64,000 nucleotides of DNA from UMGS1766 sp963597355 (GCA_963597355.1 CAVBPR010000013.1:1-64000); one strand, 5' to 3'; shown: positions 7,046-14,586, counted from the first letter of the stretch. Notes: generated by a model not told the origin, from the sequence alone. Numbers and translations: made by a program.

Positions 7046-7237
7046 TTACAGTTCAAGATAAATCTGCATGAGTTCTTCATTGGTCTTGCTGCCCAGCTCT
7101 TCGGCGAGAATGTCACTGTCAAAACCAGCTGCTTCGTAGAAGGTAAAGAGGATTTCCGCAAGCGTGTCCTCCGTTGACGTTCCCCATTCCTCTGCGTAGT
7201 AGTTCAGTTCTTCCATTTTGCTTTCGATGTTGTTCAT
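7046..7237 (-). CDS. Small acidic helical protein (63 aa)
   Basis: A 63-residue, strongly acidic protein starting MNNIESKMEELNYYAEEWG and containing DTLAEILFTFYEAAGFD, probably two or three helices. Many mobile elements encode acidic proteins of this size that mimic DNA or bind other proteins, but no family is recognised. The ATG at 7237 is chosen for AAAGGAG upstream; the longer reading to 7288 has no ribosome binding site. It sits nearest the element end and shares its promoter motif with the paralogue pair and the WYL gene. Confidence 0.6.
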   Translation of the reverse strand: MNNIESKMEELNYYAEEWGTSTEDTLAEILFTFYEAAGFDSDILAEELGSKTNEELMQIYLEL

Positions 7238-7300
7238 AGTTGTTAATACTCCTTTATTTTGTTTTGGCTGAGGTCTTATCTCTCTCAACCTTGTGACTAT

Positions 7301-7342
7301 ATTATACCGAATCTTCGCTCTTGACTGGTCGTTATAATGGTA
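7301..7342 (-). promoter_or_regulatory. Promoter with shared motif, small acidic gene
   Basis: On the minus strand TATAAT (7301-7306) is preceded, 20 bases upstream, by GGTCGTTATAATGGTA in plus-strand reading (7327-7342). This is 16/16 identical to the copy before the WYL gene. The -35 region is otherwise poor. Confidence 0.6.
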
Positions 7343-7372
7343 CTATAATATAGACGTACAGAAAAAGAAAAA

Positions 7373-7390
7373 GCGGCTTCAAAGAGCCGC
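7373..7390. terminator. Short bidirectional terminator
   Basis: GCGGCT, six bases, AGCCGC (7373-7390) is flanked by A-rich and T-rich runs on both strands. It lies between the element's last gene and the attachment-site region. Confidence 0.65.
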
Positions 7391-7526
7391 AAAAAACAGA
7401 GTTGCCGCCACATCAGCGCAGTTCGTTTGAGAGGTATTCAAAAGATGTACAAAGGCGTATCGTTCCCCTCTTGGAGATGAAGCAGGACGTTGCATACTTG
7501 AATGATTGATGTGTCCTGCTGTATCG

Positions 7527-7565
7527 TTGTTGTCCAAATCTTTTGGACAACAACTTGGACAACAA
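7527..7565. repeat. Inverted plus direct repeat near element end
   Basis: TTGTTGTCCAAA (7527-7538) and TTTGGACAACAA (7542-7553) form a perfect 12-bp palindrome with a 3-base gap. A third copy, TTGGACAACAA, follows directly at 7555-7565. Repeats of this size, 110-150 bases inside an attachment site, are the usual form of integrase arm-binding sites. Confidence 0.55.
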
Positions 7566-7632
7566 AATAAAATATACTCAAAAAACAATGTGCAGTAAGT
7601 TGCAGAAATTGAGGGTTTTGAAGGTAAATCCG

Positions 7633-7670
7633 CCATTTGCGGAGTGGCAAACTTGCCACGGAGCAAATGG
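7633..7670. repeat. Palindrome with symmetric GGA bulges beside att site
   Basis: CCATTTGC-GGA-GTGGCAA-AC-TTGCCAC-GGA-GCAAATGG is a 38-base structure whose two paired arms are interrupted at the same place by GGA on each side. It ends 5 bases before the tRNA-Ala fragment, so a role in recombination or excision is plausible. Confidence 0.6.
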
Positions 7671-7675
7671 CATTC

Positions 7676-7711
7676 AAGAGGTCAGCGGTTCGATCCCGCT
7701 TATCTCCACCA
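7676..7711 (+). other. Attachment site: 3' end of tRNA-Ala gene
   Basis: The 36 bases comprise the end of a variable loop (GAGGTC), a complete T-arm (AGCGG, TTCGATC, CCGCT), an acceptor strand (TATCTCC) and ACCA. They match the 3' part of Firmicute tRNA-Ala(TGC) as remembered. No anticodon or D-arm precedes them; the upstream sequence is element DNA. This is therefore the fragment left at one end of an insertion into a tRNA gene. A terminator-like hairpin follows at 7717-7746, as expected downstream of a tRNA gene. Confidence 0.8.
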
Positions 7712-7716
7712 ACGAA

Positions 7717-7746
7717 AAGACCGTAAGGCCAACGCCTTACGGTCTT
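7717..7746 (+). terminator. Hairpin after tRNA-Ala fragment
   Basis: AAGACCGTAAGGC (7717-7729) and GCCTTACGGTCTT (7734-7746) form a perfect 13-bp stem with a 4-base loop. It is probably the original tRNA-Ala terminator and marks resumed chromosomal sequence. Confidence 0.7.
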
Positions 7747-7815
7747 GCTCTATCTACATCAGATACATGTACCAATGATGCCTATTTTCGATCAGAAGAT
7801 AGGTGTTTTGTTTTA

Positions 7816-8253
7816 TCATCGGAGCATATTTTTGTACGGAACCCGATATTTGGGAAGCATCCGGGCGTATTTCAAAAACTCCTGAAATTGATTATAGCAG
7901 AGACGGCGATATCCGTCGAATCCAACCGTTGCGGTAGAGGGTATTTTAGCTGACTTTGTGTAGAAATCAAACAGGCTTTCTTTTGAAATCTTCAACTTAA
8001 ATGGCTCATAGATCTGAAAATCACCCTGAGGAACCAGTTCCCATTCACAGTCATAGTATAACTTCCAGACGCCCTCTTGATGAATGCGACGGAACTTGGA
8101 AGCTGATATTTCTATCCACTTTTCCTCCATCCGAAAAACGAACACATCTCTTATGGCAAACACATCATTCTCAGCAACGGTGAGGAGCTCTTGTCGCTTG
8201 GCCAGCGCAGAGATTTCCTCAGCGGAAAGATTGGCAATTTTGTTTTCAGCCAT
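7816..8253 (-). CDS. Uncharacterised protein, duplicated copy A (145 aa)
   Basis: A 145-residue soluble protein of unknown function, mixed alpha/beta. Landmarks are NLSAEEISALAKRQELL, DVFAIRDVFVFRMEEKW, YEPFKLKISKESLFDFY and FKLKISKE followed by a C-terminal QFQEFLKYARMLPKY. It is a close duplicate of the gene at 9166-9597, and the similarity extends into the upstream flank, so a DNA segment of about 500 bases was duplicated. In both copies the gene follows the last codons (DIPKAE) of a PAPS-reductase-like gene. The pairing suggests it once worked with that nucleotidyl-transfer/reductase enzyme. Confidence 0.7.
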   Translation of the reverse strand: MAENKIANLSAEEISALAKRQELLTVAENDVFAIRDVFVFRMEEKWIEISASKFRRIHQEGVWKLYYDCEWELVPQGDFQIYEPFKLKISKESLFDFYTKSAKIPSTATVGFDGYRRLCYNQFQEFLKYARMLPKYRVPYKNMLR

Positions 8254-8298
8254 GATTGCACCTCGCTCCTATTTGTGCAGAGTTCCACACTGTTCGTG

Positions 8299-8553
8299 TC
8301 ACTCTGCTTTTGGTATATCCTTAGATTTGATTTTTGTATCGCAGAAAATTGCCGGAATTGCATTCTCCGGGATCACACCCTCTTCCTGACACATCTTAAT
8401 GAGGGCTAAAACCACGGTGCTGTCTTTGCCGCCAGAGAACGACAGCGCACAGTGTCCTGATGTTTGCCGGTATAAATCTTTGATCCGCTTTTTCGCCTTT
8501 GCCACATAGACATCGACCAGCTAATCCAGTGCAACTTGTTCTAATTCATCCAT
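8299..8553 (-). pseudogene. Broken PAPS-reductase-like (PP-loop) gene
   Basis: An intact ribosome binding site (AAAAGGAG) and ATG at 8553 are followed after ten codons by an in-frame TAG (8521-8523). The frame then continues and encodes a PP-loop, HCALSFSGGKDSTVVLALI, typical of PAPS reductase/adenine-alpha-hydrolase proteins such as IbrA or DndC-like enzymes. The C-terminal two thirds of the family are missing; the frame jumps to a short tail ending DIPKAE. Both the stop and the truncation mark it as dead, unless the TAG is suppressed. Confidence 0.75.
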
Positions 8554-8597
8554 AAAAATTCTCCTTTTCATTATAACAAAAGTTTTTAATTGTAATA

Positions 8598-9005
8598 TTA
8601 TCGACTTGCATTTCTACTTTGACTCCAGATGACATCAAATGCCTCGGACGAAGGGTACTTTTTCCCGTACACCTTCATGCAATATTCGTTGTCAAGATAA
8701 TCATGTACGTTGTATTCGTAACCGTCAATATATCTTTTCGCAGATGTGCCATATATATTATGGTATGTGGCCTTCCATTCTGGCGAATCTCTGTCTAATG
8801 TCCCCGCTACTCGATCCAACATAGCAAGCCTGTCGTGCTCGTGCAAAAAATATATTTCTTTGATAATGGCATAGGAGACAAAGCCTCCCCGTGCAAACCG
8901 ACGTTCAAATTCGCGGTCAAATTTTTGATCGTGCTTGCTGGCTACATAACGATCTTTGCGGTTAAACCACCACATTGCCATTAGACTTGCAATCAATCCT
9001 GCCAT
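8598..9005 (-). CDS. Membrane-anchored small protein, unknown (135 aa)
   Basis: A 135-residue protein. One N-terminal membrane helix (MAGLIASLMAMWWF) is followed by a basic, aromatic-rich cytoplasmic domain (RKDRYVASKHDQKFDREFERR) containing several Tyr/Asp pairs (YIDGYEYNVHDYLDNEYC). No family is recognised. GGAGGT lies 6 bases before the ATG at 9005; a TTG at 9020 in the same frame overlaps that binding site and is not used. It lies between the two duplicated genes with a 40-codon frame just upstream, perhaps as one transcript. Confidence 0.55.
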   Translation of the reverse strand: MAGLIASLMAMWWFNRKDRYVASKHDQKFDREFERRFARGGFVSYAIIKEIYFLHEHDRLAMLDRVAGTLDRDSPEWKATYHNIYGTSAKRYIDGYEYNVHDYLDNEYCMKVYGKKYPSSEAFDVIWSQSRNASR

Positions 9006-9023
9006 GAAGACTACCTCCAATCG

Positions 9024-9146
9024 CTATAGGTTAAAATACTCGCGCCAATCACTGTAATCATGATAGACTTTCCGACGCACCTGCTGAAGAGCGATGTCAT
9101 CCTTTGCCCTTCTGTTATACTGAAAGGAAAGTTCGATGTCGAACAT
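9024..9146 (-). CDS. Possible 40-residue protein
   Basis: Encodes MFDIELSFQYNRRAKDDIAL and a further 20 residues ending SDWREYFNL, a plausible small helical protein. The stop lies 18 bases before the next ATG, with that gene's GGAGGT between. No good ribosome binding site precedes its own ATG, so it could be a remnant of a longer gene cut by the upstream duplication. Confidence 0.35.
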   Translation of the reverse strand: MFDIELSFQYNRRAKDDIALQQVRRKVYHDYSDWREYFNL

Positions 9147-9165
9147 ATTCGATATAAGTTCATCA

Positions 9166-9597
9166 TTAGAGCATATTTTTGTATGGAACCTGATATTTGG
9201 GCAACAGCCGAGTGTATTTCATAAACTCCTGGAACTGATCGTAACAGTGACGACGATACCCATCGAGGCCACGTACAGTAGTGGGAATCTCAGAGTACTC
9301 CGTATAAAAATCAAGCAGGCTTTCTTTGGAAATCTTCAGCTTAAATGGCTCATAGAATCGAAAATCGCCCCGAGGATCCAGTTCCCATTCGCAGTTATAG
9401 GATAATTTCCAACCAGCCGCTTGGTGCACTCGATGGCAACTTATAGCGGAAATCTCTCTCCATGTTTCACCCATCCGAAAAACAAATACATCTCTTATGG
9501 CAAATACGTCATTTTCCGCAGCGGTGAGGAGCTCTTGCTTCTTAGCCAGTGCAGTGATTTCCTCGGCGGATAGATTGTCAATTCTGTTTTCAGCCAT
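9166..9597 (-). CDS. Uncharacterised protein, duplicated copy B (143 aa)
   Basis: A 143-residue duplicate of the protein encoded at 7816-8253. It has the same NLSAEEI..LAK.QELL start, the same FAIRDVFVFRM core, YEPFKLKISKESLLDFYTE, and the same ending PKYQVPYKNML. The flanking DNA past its start also matches copy A, including the last six codons (DIPKAE and stop) of the lost PAPS-reductase-like gene, so the enzyme had already been truncated, or only its tail was copied. Both copies keep full-length frames, which suggests some continued selection or a recent event. Confidence 0.7.
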   Translation of the reverse strand: MAENRIDNLSAEEITALAKKQELLTAAENDVFAIRDVFVFRMGETWREISAISCHRVHQAAGWKLSYNCEWELDPRGDFRFYEPFKLKISKESLLDFYTEYSEIPTTVRGLDGYRRHCYDQFQEFMKYTRLLPKYQVPYKNML

Positions 9598-9846
9598 AAT
9601 TACACCTCACTAATATTTGCAGAGCTCCACACCGTTCGCGTTACTCTGCTTTTGGTATGTCTCAATGCACGATTTGCGGATAAAAATACTTCAAATTTTT
9701 GTATACCTTCACTATAGCACTTTCTAAAATCAATGTACATGATTTTTCTAAAATTCGGAATAAAATCTTGAGATTGTTCTGACGAATAAGTTAATTTGAT
9801 TTGATTTTTATGAGTGGCTATGGTTATCTGGATGTAGAATCAATAA
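9598..9846. other. Intergenic relic DNA
   Basis: An AT-rich stretch. Bases 9640-9660 keep the final DIPKAE codons of a vanished PAPS-reductase-like gene on the minus strand. The rest shows no frame, RNA gene or clear promoter. Confidence 0.5.
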
Positions 9847-9892
9847 CTGTAAATTATATCCAATTTAAGATCAAAGTACTATTCTGGGTGGG
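9847..9892 (+). repeat. Left direct repeat of defence island
   Basis: Starts CTGTAAATTATATCCAA and ends ATTCTGGGTGGG, with 40/46 identity to 15336-15381. It overlaps the start of the truncated integrase frame, where it encodes SKYYSGW. The right copy has a stop in that place (SK-stop-YSGW), so both may derive from an integrase gene's 5' region. Confidence 0.65.
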
Positions 9893-10794
9893 CAGATGAC
9901 TGGTACGAAAATTATAGATCCTCTGTTGCTGAATCGACATATGCGTCCTATAAATATACCCTGCGAATTTTAAAGGATTGGTTTGAAGACACAGACATAA
10001 AAACAATCCTTCCAATCGACGTCGAACGTTTCTTGCGCATACAGGTGGATGCAGGCAAGTCAGCTTCATACATTAGCAAACTGCGGGCGATGCTGTTTCA
10101 AATCATGCGTAAGGCGGCTGCAAACCAGCTTATCCAACAGAATCCAGTACAGCTTGCAGATAAAGTAAAAATGAGTCGCCTGCAAAAGAGGCCACGGCGC
10201 TTCAAGGATTCCTTTACAAAAGGTGAGATTAAAATAATGATGCGTGATTTGCCGCACGATCAAATCGGAAATTCAATCCGTTTAATGCTTGGCACCGGCA
10301 TCCGCACACAAGAACTCCTCGCCCTCGAACCGAGACACTTTGCAGACAACTTATCTACTATGGCCATAGAGCAAGCTATTACCGTGGTTTCTGGAATCCC
10401 CAAAATCGGTCAGACAAAGAGTGAGGACAGCAATCGAATCATACCAATGCCTGTGAGTTTGCGGCCCGTCGTCAAAGAACTGCTCTCACTTAAAACGCCG
10501 TATATTGTCTGTACCTCAGACGGGCATTATATGCAGCCTACTAAATATCGCATGATGTATCGCAGTCGGATGGAATAGCTCGACGGCGTTCGTTGCTTGA
10601 CTCCCCACTGTTGCCGACATACTTATGTGTCCCAGTTGCAGGCAGCAGGCGTGCCAATGGAAACAATCCGGGATCTTACCGGCCACGCCGAAATTGAGAT
10701 GACTACAAAATATCTGCATGTGCAAGACACTCAAAAGAGAAAGGCTGTTTCAACACTGGATAGGTATTTAGGACTGGACGAAGGTAACGACTGA
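9853..10794 (+). pseudogene. Tyrosine integrase, 5'-truncated and with in-frame TAG
   Basis: The frame is open from 9853 but has no plausible start. The arm-binding domain is missing and the reading begins in the core-binding domain (WADDWYENYRSSVAESTYAS). The catalytic domain carries the first Arg in LGTGIRTQELLALEP. A single TAG at 10576-10578 interrupts it, and the same frame continues with the HxxR region (LTPHCCRHTYVSQLQAAG) and LTGHAEIEMTTKYLH with the nucleophilic Tyr. All motifs survive apart from the stop, so the inactivation is recent or the TAG is read through. It most likely moved the island that follows it. Confidence 0.85.
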
Positions 10795-10959
10795 TTGTTA
10801 TTATCAGAAATACCTCGCTCCGCTTTTATAGGGTTACTCTCAGCCTTATTAGCTATGCCATTTTCGACTGCAAACTGCGATAAAATCCAAATGACACATG
10901 AAGTGAAGCTCAAAACTCAAATTTCAATATTATATAGTAAAATTTGCTCAGGAATTCGT

Positions 10960-10988
10960 TTGACATCAGAACTCATATTTGATATGCT
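10960..10988 (+). promoter_or_regulatory. Strong promoter of first ATPase/TOPRIM module
   Basis: TTGACA (10960-10965), 17-base spacer, TATGCT (10983-10988). The transcript would begin near 10995, leaving a leader of only about 14 bases that contains the ribosome binding site AAGGGAGG. Confidence 0.75.
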
Positions 10989-11008
10989 CGTTAAGGGAGG
11001 AAAATGAC

Positions 11009-12343
11009 ATGATCTTAAAATCGTTAACTGTAAGTGGTTTCAAAAATATCAAACACACTTTTTTGAATTTTTCTAATAAAACAATTGCTGTTGTTTCTCC
11101 AAATAACTACGGAAAGAGTAATTTGTTGGAAGCATTTGACTTTGTAACAAATTTCATTTCTGCTGGCGCTAAGCAGAGAAACATGATGATGGCATGGGTT
11201 GATGGAATACCTATTGCCAAAAATATAGATCACCTTCCTTTTCAATTTGATATTGAATTTGAATTACCTAATCAATCTGAGTATAGGTTTGTTCACTACG
11301 GTTTTACCTTCTTATGGTATCGAGACGACAAAACAGGTCAGAGGATTATCGACGAAATACTAGAGATGCGTCCGTCTGAAAGCGTACGATATTCGGCTTA
11401 TTTAAAGCGTAATGTAAATCAATATCGTAAGGGTAAATCGACTAACGCATTCCGCAAGCTTGTGCTTGAATCTAACACACTTGCTATTGATGTCTTACCT
11501 TCGGTTGATGACTTAGAATACAGCGAAGTTGTGCAAGCAATTCGCGCATTCGAATATCGCGTATGTGATACGTTAGATGTGAAGGCGCGTTTTCAACCAT
11601 TTCCAATTCGCTTAGCGGATGACGATGGAAAACATATTCATTTTGATGACGAAGATATTCCATGCGCCCTCTATCAATTGAAGGAACTTTATCCAGAACA
11701 ATATGACCTATTTGAAGATGCCATCTATACGCTGTTCCCTGATTTTCTGTCAATAGACATTCAGGCTCATGAGCTAAATCTTGCTGAGAAAAGTAATTTA
11801 CGACTGGTTTATTCTAATACATCTGAGGGAGAAACACAGCAACCTAATGAAGCAGCAATCCCATTTCATCTCAAAGATAAGGTCTATAGAGTCATTGTCC
11901 ACAGCAACGCACTCAACCAGCCAGTTAGCTTGGCTTCAATGTCTACAGGAACAAAGAGAATCTTTTGGCTACTAACTAATATATTTATTGCCAGCTGCAA
12001 CAATGTGTCCTGCATTGGTATCGAAGAATTAGAGACAAGTATTCATCCTAAAATGCTCAAAGATTTGTTGGCAATTGTCACAGAATCTCTACAGTCAACA
12101 TGCTTGATAATATCTAGTCATTCACCCTATTTAGTGCAGTATTTAAAACCGAGCCAAATTTATATTGGTTCAAGTATAGATGCTGGTGTTGCTCAGTTTT
12201 TCCGAATTGCACATTCTAAGGAAAAGAAATTGTTATCCGCTGCACAAACCTATGATCTGTCCGTTGGCGAATACCTGTTTGAGCTAATGTCTGGTGAAAG
12301 TATCGCATTAAAAACCTTGCAGAATTTTCTGGAGGGTGAATAA
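11009..12343 (+). CDS. AAA/ABC-type ATPase of defence-like module 1
   Basis: A 444-residue P-loop ATPase of the SMC/OLD-like AAA_15/AAA_21 class. The N-terminal strand (LKSLTVSGFKNIKHTFLNF) is typical. Walker A, around residues 30-37, reads SPNNYGKSN: the usual first Gly is Ser, while the GKS core is kept. A long insert follows. The signature-like SLASMSTGTKRIFWLL precedes Walker B (CIGIEELETSIHP, residues about 336-348) and the H-loop SSHSPYLVQYL (about 369). The ATG at 11009 follows AGGGAGGAAAATGAC. Its stop overlaps the next start (TAATG). ATPases of this type pair with TOPRIM nucleases in PARIS-, RloAB- or AbiL-like defence systems, where the ATPase senses phage and controls the nuclease. 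The exact family is not established. Confidence 0.85.
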   Translation: MILKSLTVSGFKNIKHTFLNFSNKTIAVVSPNNYGKSNLLEAFDFVTNFISAGAKQRNMMMAWVDGIPIAKNIDHLPFQFDIEFELPNQSEYRFVHYGFTFLWYRDDKTGQRIIDEILEMRPSESVRYSAYLKRNVNQYRKGKSTNAFRKLVLESNTLAIDVLPSVDDLEYSEVVQAIRAFEYRVCDTLDVKARFQPFPIRLADDDGKHIHFDDEDIPCALYQLKELYPEQYDLFEDAIYTLFPDFLSIDIQAHELNLAEKSNLRLVYSNTSEGETQQPNEAAIPFHLKDKVYRVIVHSNALNQPVSLASMSTGTKRIFWLLTNIFIASCNNVSCIGIEELETSIHPKMLKDLLAIVTESLQSTCLIISSHSPYLVQYLKPSQIYIGSSIDAGVAQFFRIAHSKEKKLLSAAQTYDLSVGEYLFELMSGESIALKTLQNFLEGE

Positions 12344-13038
12344 TGGAACTCTCTTTTGATCACGGATTTGCCTTTATTCTTGAGGCTGATACAGAACGTG
12401 TTTTTTACGATGAGCTACTACACTTCTTTGCCCAGAAACACCCTGAATGTATCTTGACGGAGGCTGTTGACGCAGATAACTTTGAACATTACTATACAGT
12501 TTGTGGACCGTTTGGCTCTTATATCGTCCGAATGAATTCCGTTGGTACAATCACACAAATTCATAACTCTCTGTCATGGTATCGCAATAAATGCACTGGG
12601 AGCAAAGGAAGATCGTTTCCATGGACAGTATTTTTGTGTTATGATACAGATTCCTACAATGCAGATATAACAAAGTTCTATGAAGGCGACTGGAAAAATT
12701 TCCGTCAACAACTAGAACGGGGTCGTACGAGCGAGGTTTTAGACTTAGCTGCAAATGCAGAAATCGAAGATATATTTCTACAGGATTTGCACGGAATTAG
12801 CAAATTTATGGGGTTAAAATCCGATTTGCAGCCAGGCGATATACCTAGCGGACGTAAAGGTAGTGCTCGTCTTAAACAATTATTTATTACACAGCGAAAG
12901 CTAGGGACAACCAATAAGTCTTATCACAAGGGAGAGCGCGCACGTGAATTGATTGGGTGTTTGGACTTGCAAAAAATTGTGGATACCGCCCCGATACCAC
13001 TAAAGCTAATTGAAAAGATTTTTTCTAACGAGTTTTAG
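12343..13038 (+). CDS. TOPRIM-like nuclease partner of module 1
   Basis: A 231-residue cytoplasmic protein. The first conserved acid is Glu14 in FAFILEADTERVFYDELLHF. A DxD pair follows at Asp101/Asp103 in FLCYDTDSYN, and a further acidic cluster lies around 140-148 (AEIEDIFLQD). This is the TOPRIM layout of OLD-family, RloB and DUF4435 nucleases. Its start overlaps the ATPase stop by one base, so the two are cotranscribed and probably form one complex. It is longer than a bare TOPRIM domain; a basic C-terminal half (GRKGSARLKQLFITQRKLG) may bind nucleic acid. It is likely the effector of an abortive-infection or restriction system, by inference from architecture. Confidence 0.75.
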   Translation: MELSFDHGFAFILEADTERVFYDELLHFFAQKHPECILTEAVDADNFEHYYTVCGPFGSYIVRMNSVGTITQIHNSLSWYRNKCTGSKGRSFPWTVFLCYDTDSYNADITKFYEGDWKNFRQQLERGRTSEVLDLAANAEIEDIFLQDLHGISKFMGLKSDLQPGDIPSGRKGSARLKQLFITQRKLGTTNKSYHKGERARELIGCLDLQKIVDTAPIPLKLIEKIFSNEF

Positions 13039-13423
13039 TTTGTAGCACTTAAAAGTCGAACTCATTTCTTTGAAACATCAAATATCTTGGTGTTTGAAAA
13101 AATGAATTGCATATAAAAGAAAACTCTACTATTTTATTAGCTCGTACTGGAACCCATAGTGATCTCTTTGGAAAATAATAGAACCACCATGTAGGTAAAT
13201 ACCTATATGGTGGTTTTTACTACTTTAAGAAAGCTACATAGACAAGTGTAGTTACCACATGAAAATTAAAATTTGTAGTCAAATTTTACAACCGGGATTG
13301 CCAATGAATAATAATTTGCATTTATTCTAAATGGATCACCCGTAGAAATACAGACGATTTTTACATAATTAAATCCGCCAAGTAGATATAATATCAAGAT
13401 ATACTTCATTTTAAACAGAATAC
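13039..13423. other. Gap between the two modules
   Basis: A 385-base AT-rich stretch with no supported gene. It contains the module 1 terminator (13182-13217) and leads to the module 2 promoter (13424-13452). The minus-strand open frame crossing 13266-13616 overlaps the second ATPase and has no signals of its own. Confidence 0.5.
13182..13217 (+). terminator. Terminator of module 1
   Basis: AACCACCATGTAGGT, AAAT, ACCTATATGGTGGTT forms a 15-base stem with one mismatch, followed by TTTAC. It lies 143 bases past the TOPRIM gene stop. Confidence 0.75.
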
Positions 13424-13452
13424 TTGTTTGAAATCTAATTTTGTGGTATACT
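13424..13452 (+). promoter_or_regulatory. Promoter of second ATPase/TOPRIM module
   Basis: TTGTTT (13424-13429), 17 bases, TATACT (13447-13452), with an extended -10 TG. The start codon lies only 18 bases beyond the -10, with GGAGGTGAT between, so the leader is minimal, as in module 1. Confidence 0.75.
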
Positions 13453-13470
13453 GAACGTGGAGGTGATACT

Positions 13471-14586
13471 ATGAAATTATTACGAATTAAAGCTAGCCAC
13501 TTCAAAAACTGCCAAGATGACACAATTATCGATTTAGTTGCAAAGTCGAAAAAAACTGCTGAAGATAAAGAATATGAACTACAGAAAGTCGCCGAGGGTT
13601 TGTATGTATATAGCATAGGTGCGTTTGTAGGAAAGAACGCCTCTGGTAAAACAACCGCACTCGAACTACTAGATTGCTGTTACGATATTCTAGGCAAATT
13701 TAGTTTGGAAAACAAGCATTACTCCTATGACGGTATTATACTTGAGATCATTTTTTATCATGAGGGGTTTATTTACAAATATGCGACCGAGCTAAAATCA
13801 GATCTGACTCTAGCAAACAGAGCGATGTTCTGCAACCAGCATATCTACAAGAAGAAATATTACAAGACCAAGTTAAATTGCTTGTATGCTGATGATTTTG
13901 CTGAGCTAAAAAATCTAGGAGAGTTGCCGGAAGACACTTCTAATTTGTTTTTTGTATTAAAAAAGAAACATCTGGCAGCTGCTTTTTATGGAAGCAATGA
14001 TATGGGTTCAAATACATATCAAACCGCATTCCGTCTTTTAAAAACATATCAGATAGATGACGTAACACTTGCCGCAATTGTACGCGTATTTGATAGTAGT
14101 ATCCAAAGTATCCAGATGATTGACCCACACAAATACCGTATTGTTATCAATGGTGAGGAGAAAATACTATCTGATACAGACCTTTTCTATATGTTATCAA
14201 GCGGAACTACAAAAGGAATCATTTTGTATACTCTAGTCGTGGCCTCACTCAAATATGGATTTGATTTACTAGTTGACGAAGCAGAAGTACATTTCCACAA
14301 AACGTTGGTAGAAAATATGCTGAGTCTCTATATGGACAAGACCGTAAATACACACTGTGCCACACTCTTGTTCTCTACACACTACTGCGAATTATTAGAT
14401 TTGTTTAACAGGCAAGATGATATCTGGGTGTGTCAGTCGAGCGATAAGGTTACTATCAAGAACATGTATGAGTCCTTTGATGTACGCCCCGATCTGCTTA
14501 AAAGCAATCGCTTCTATAGTAACGCTTTCCAGACAGCAGTAAATTACGACGAGCTCATGAACTTAAAAAGGATGTTGATGAGATGA
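13471..14586 (+). CDS. AAA/ABC-type ATPase of defence-like module 2
   Basis: A 371-residue P-loop ATPase of the AAA_15/AAA_21 class, with an N-terminal LLRIKASHFKNCQDDTIIDL. Walker A (GKNASGKTT) has its Lys near residue 60. The signature-like LSSGTTKGIILYTLVV precedes Walker B LLVDEAEVHFH (Asp-Glu near 269-270), then the H-loop LLFSTHYCELLD (about 302). All motifs are intact. The ATG at 13471 follows GGAGGTGATACT. It overlaps the next gene by four bases (ATGA). It is not a close copy of the module 1 ATPase; the two share the fold but little sequence. The arrangement again matches ATPase-TOPRIM defence pairs. Confidence 0.87.
   Translation: MKLLRIKASHFKNCQDDTIIDLVAKSKKTAEDKEYELQKVAEGLYVYSIGAFVGKNASGKTTALELLDCCYDILGKFSLENKHYSYDGIILEIIFYHEGFIYKYATELKSDLTLANRAMFCNQHIYKKKYYKTKLNCLYADDFAELKNLGELPEDTSNLFFVLKKKHLAAAFYGSNDMGSNTYQTAFRLLKTYQIDDVTLAAIVRVFDSSIQSIQMIDPHKYRIVINGEEKILSDTDLFYMLSSGTTKGIILYTLVVASLKYGFDLLVDEAEVHFHKTLVENMLSLYMDKTVNTHCATLLFSTHYCELLDLFNRQDDIWVCQSSDKVTIKNMYESFDVRPDLLKSNRFYSNAFQTAVNYDELMNLKRMLMR

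Larger units (their letters stand above)
1..7711. mobile_element. Right part of an integrative element ending in tRNA-Ala
   Basis: The segment holds two tyrosine recombinases, a WYL regulator, an XRE regulator with divergent promoters, and a run of small unknown proteins. It ends at a 36-base copy of a tRNA-Ala 3' end (7676-7711). Elements that insert into a tRNA 3' end normally leave an intact tRNA on one side and a 3' fragment on the other, so the intact tRNA-Ala should lie left of this window. The left boundary is not visible. No conjugation genes are visible in this part, so whether it is an ICE, a mobilisable island or a prophage remnant is open. Confidence 0.7.

Noticed and set aside
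13266..13616. A 116-codon minus-strand frame between the defence modules.
   Set aside because: It overlaps the start and promoter of the second ATPase gene, and its composition looks non-coding.
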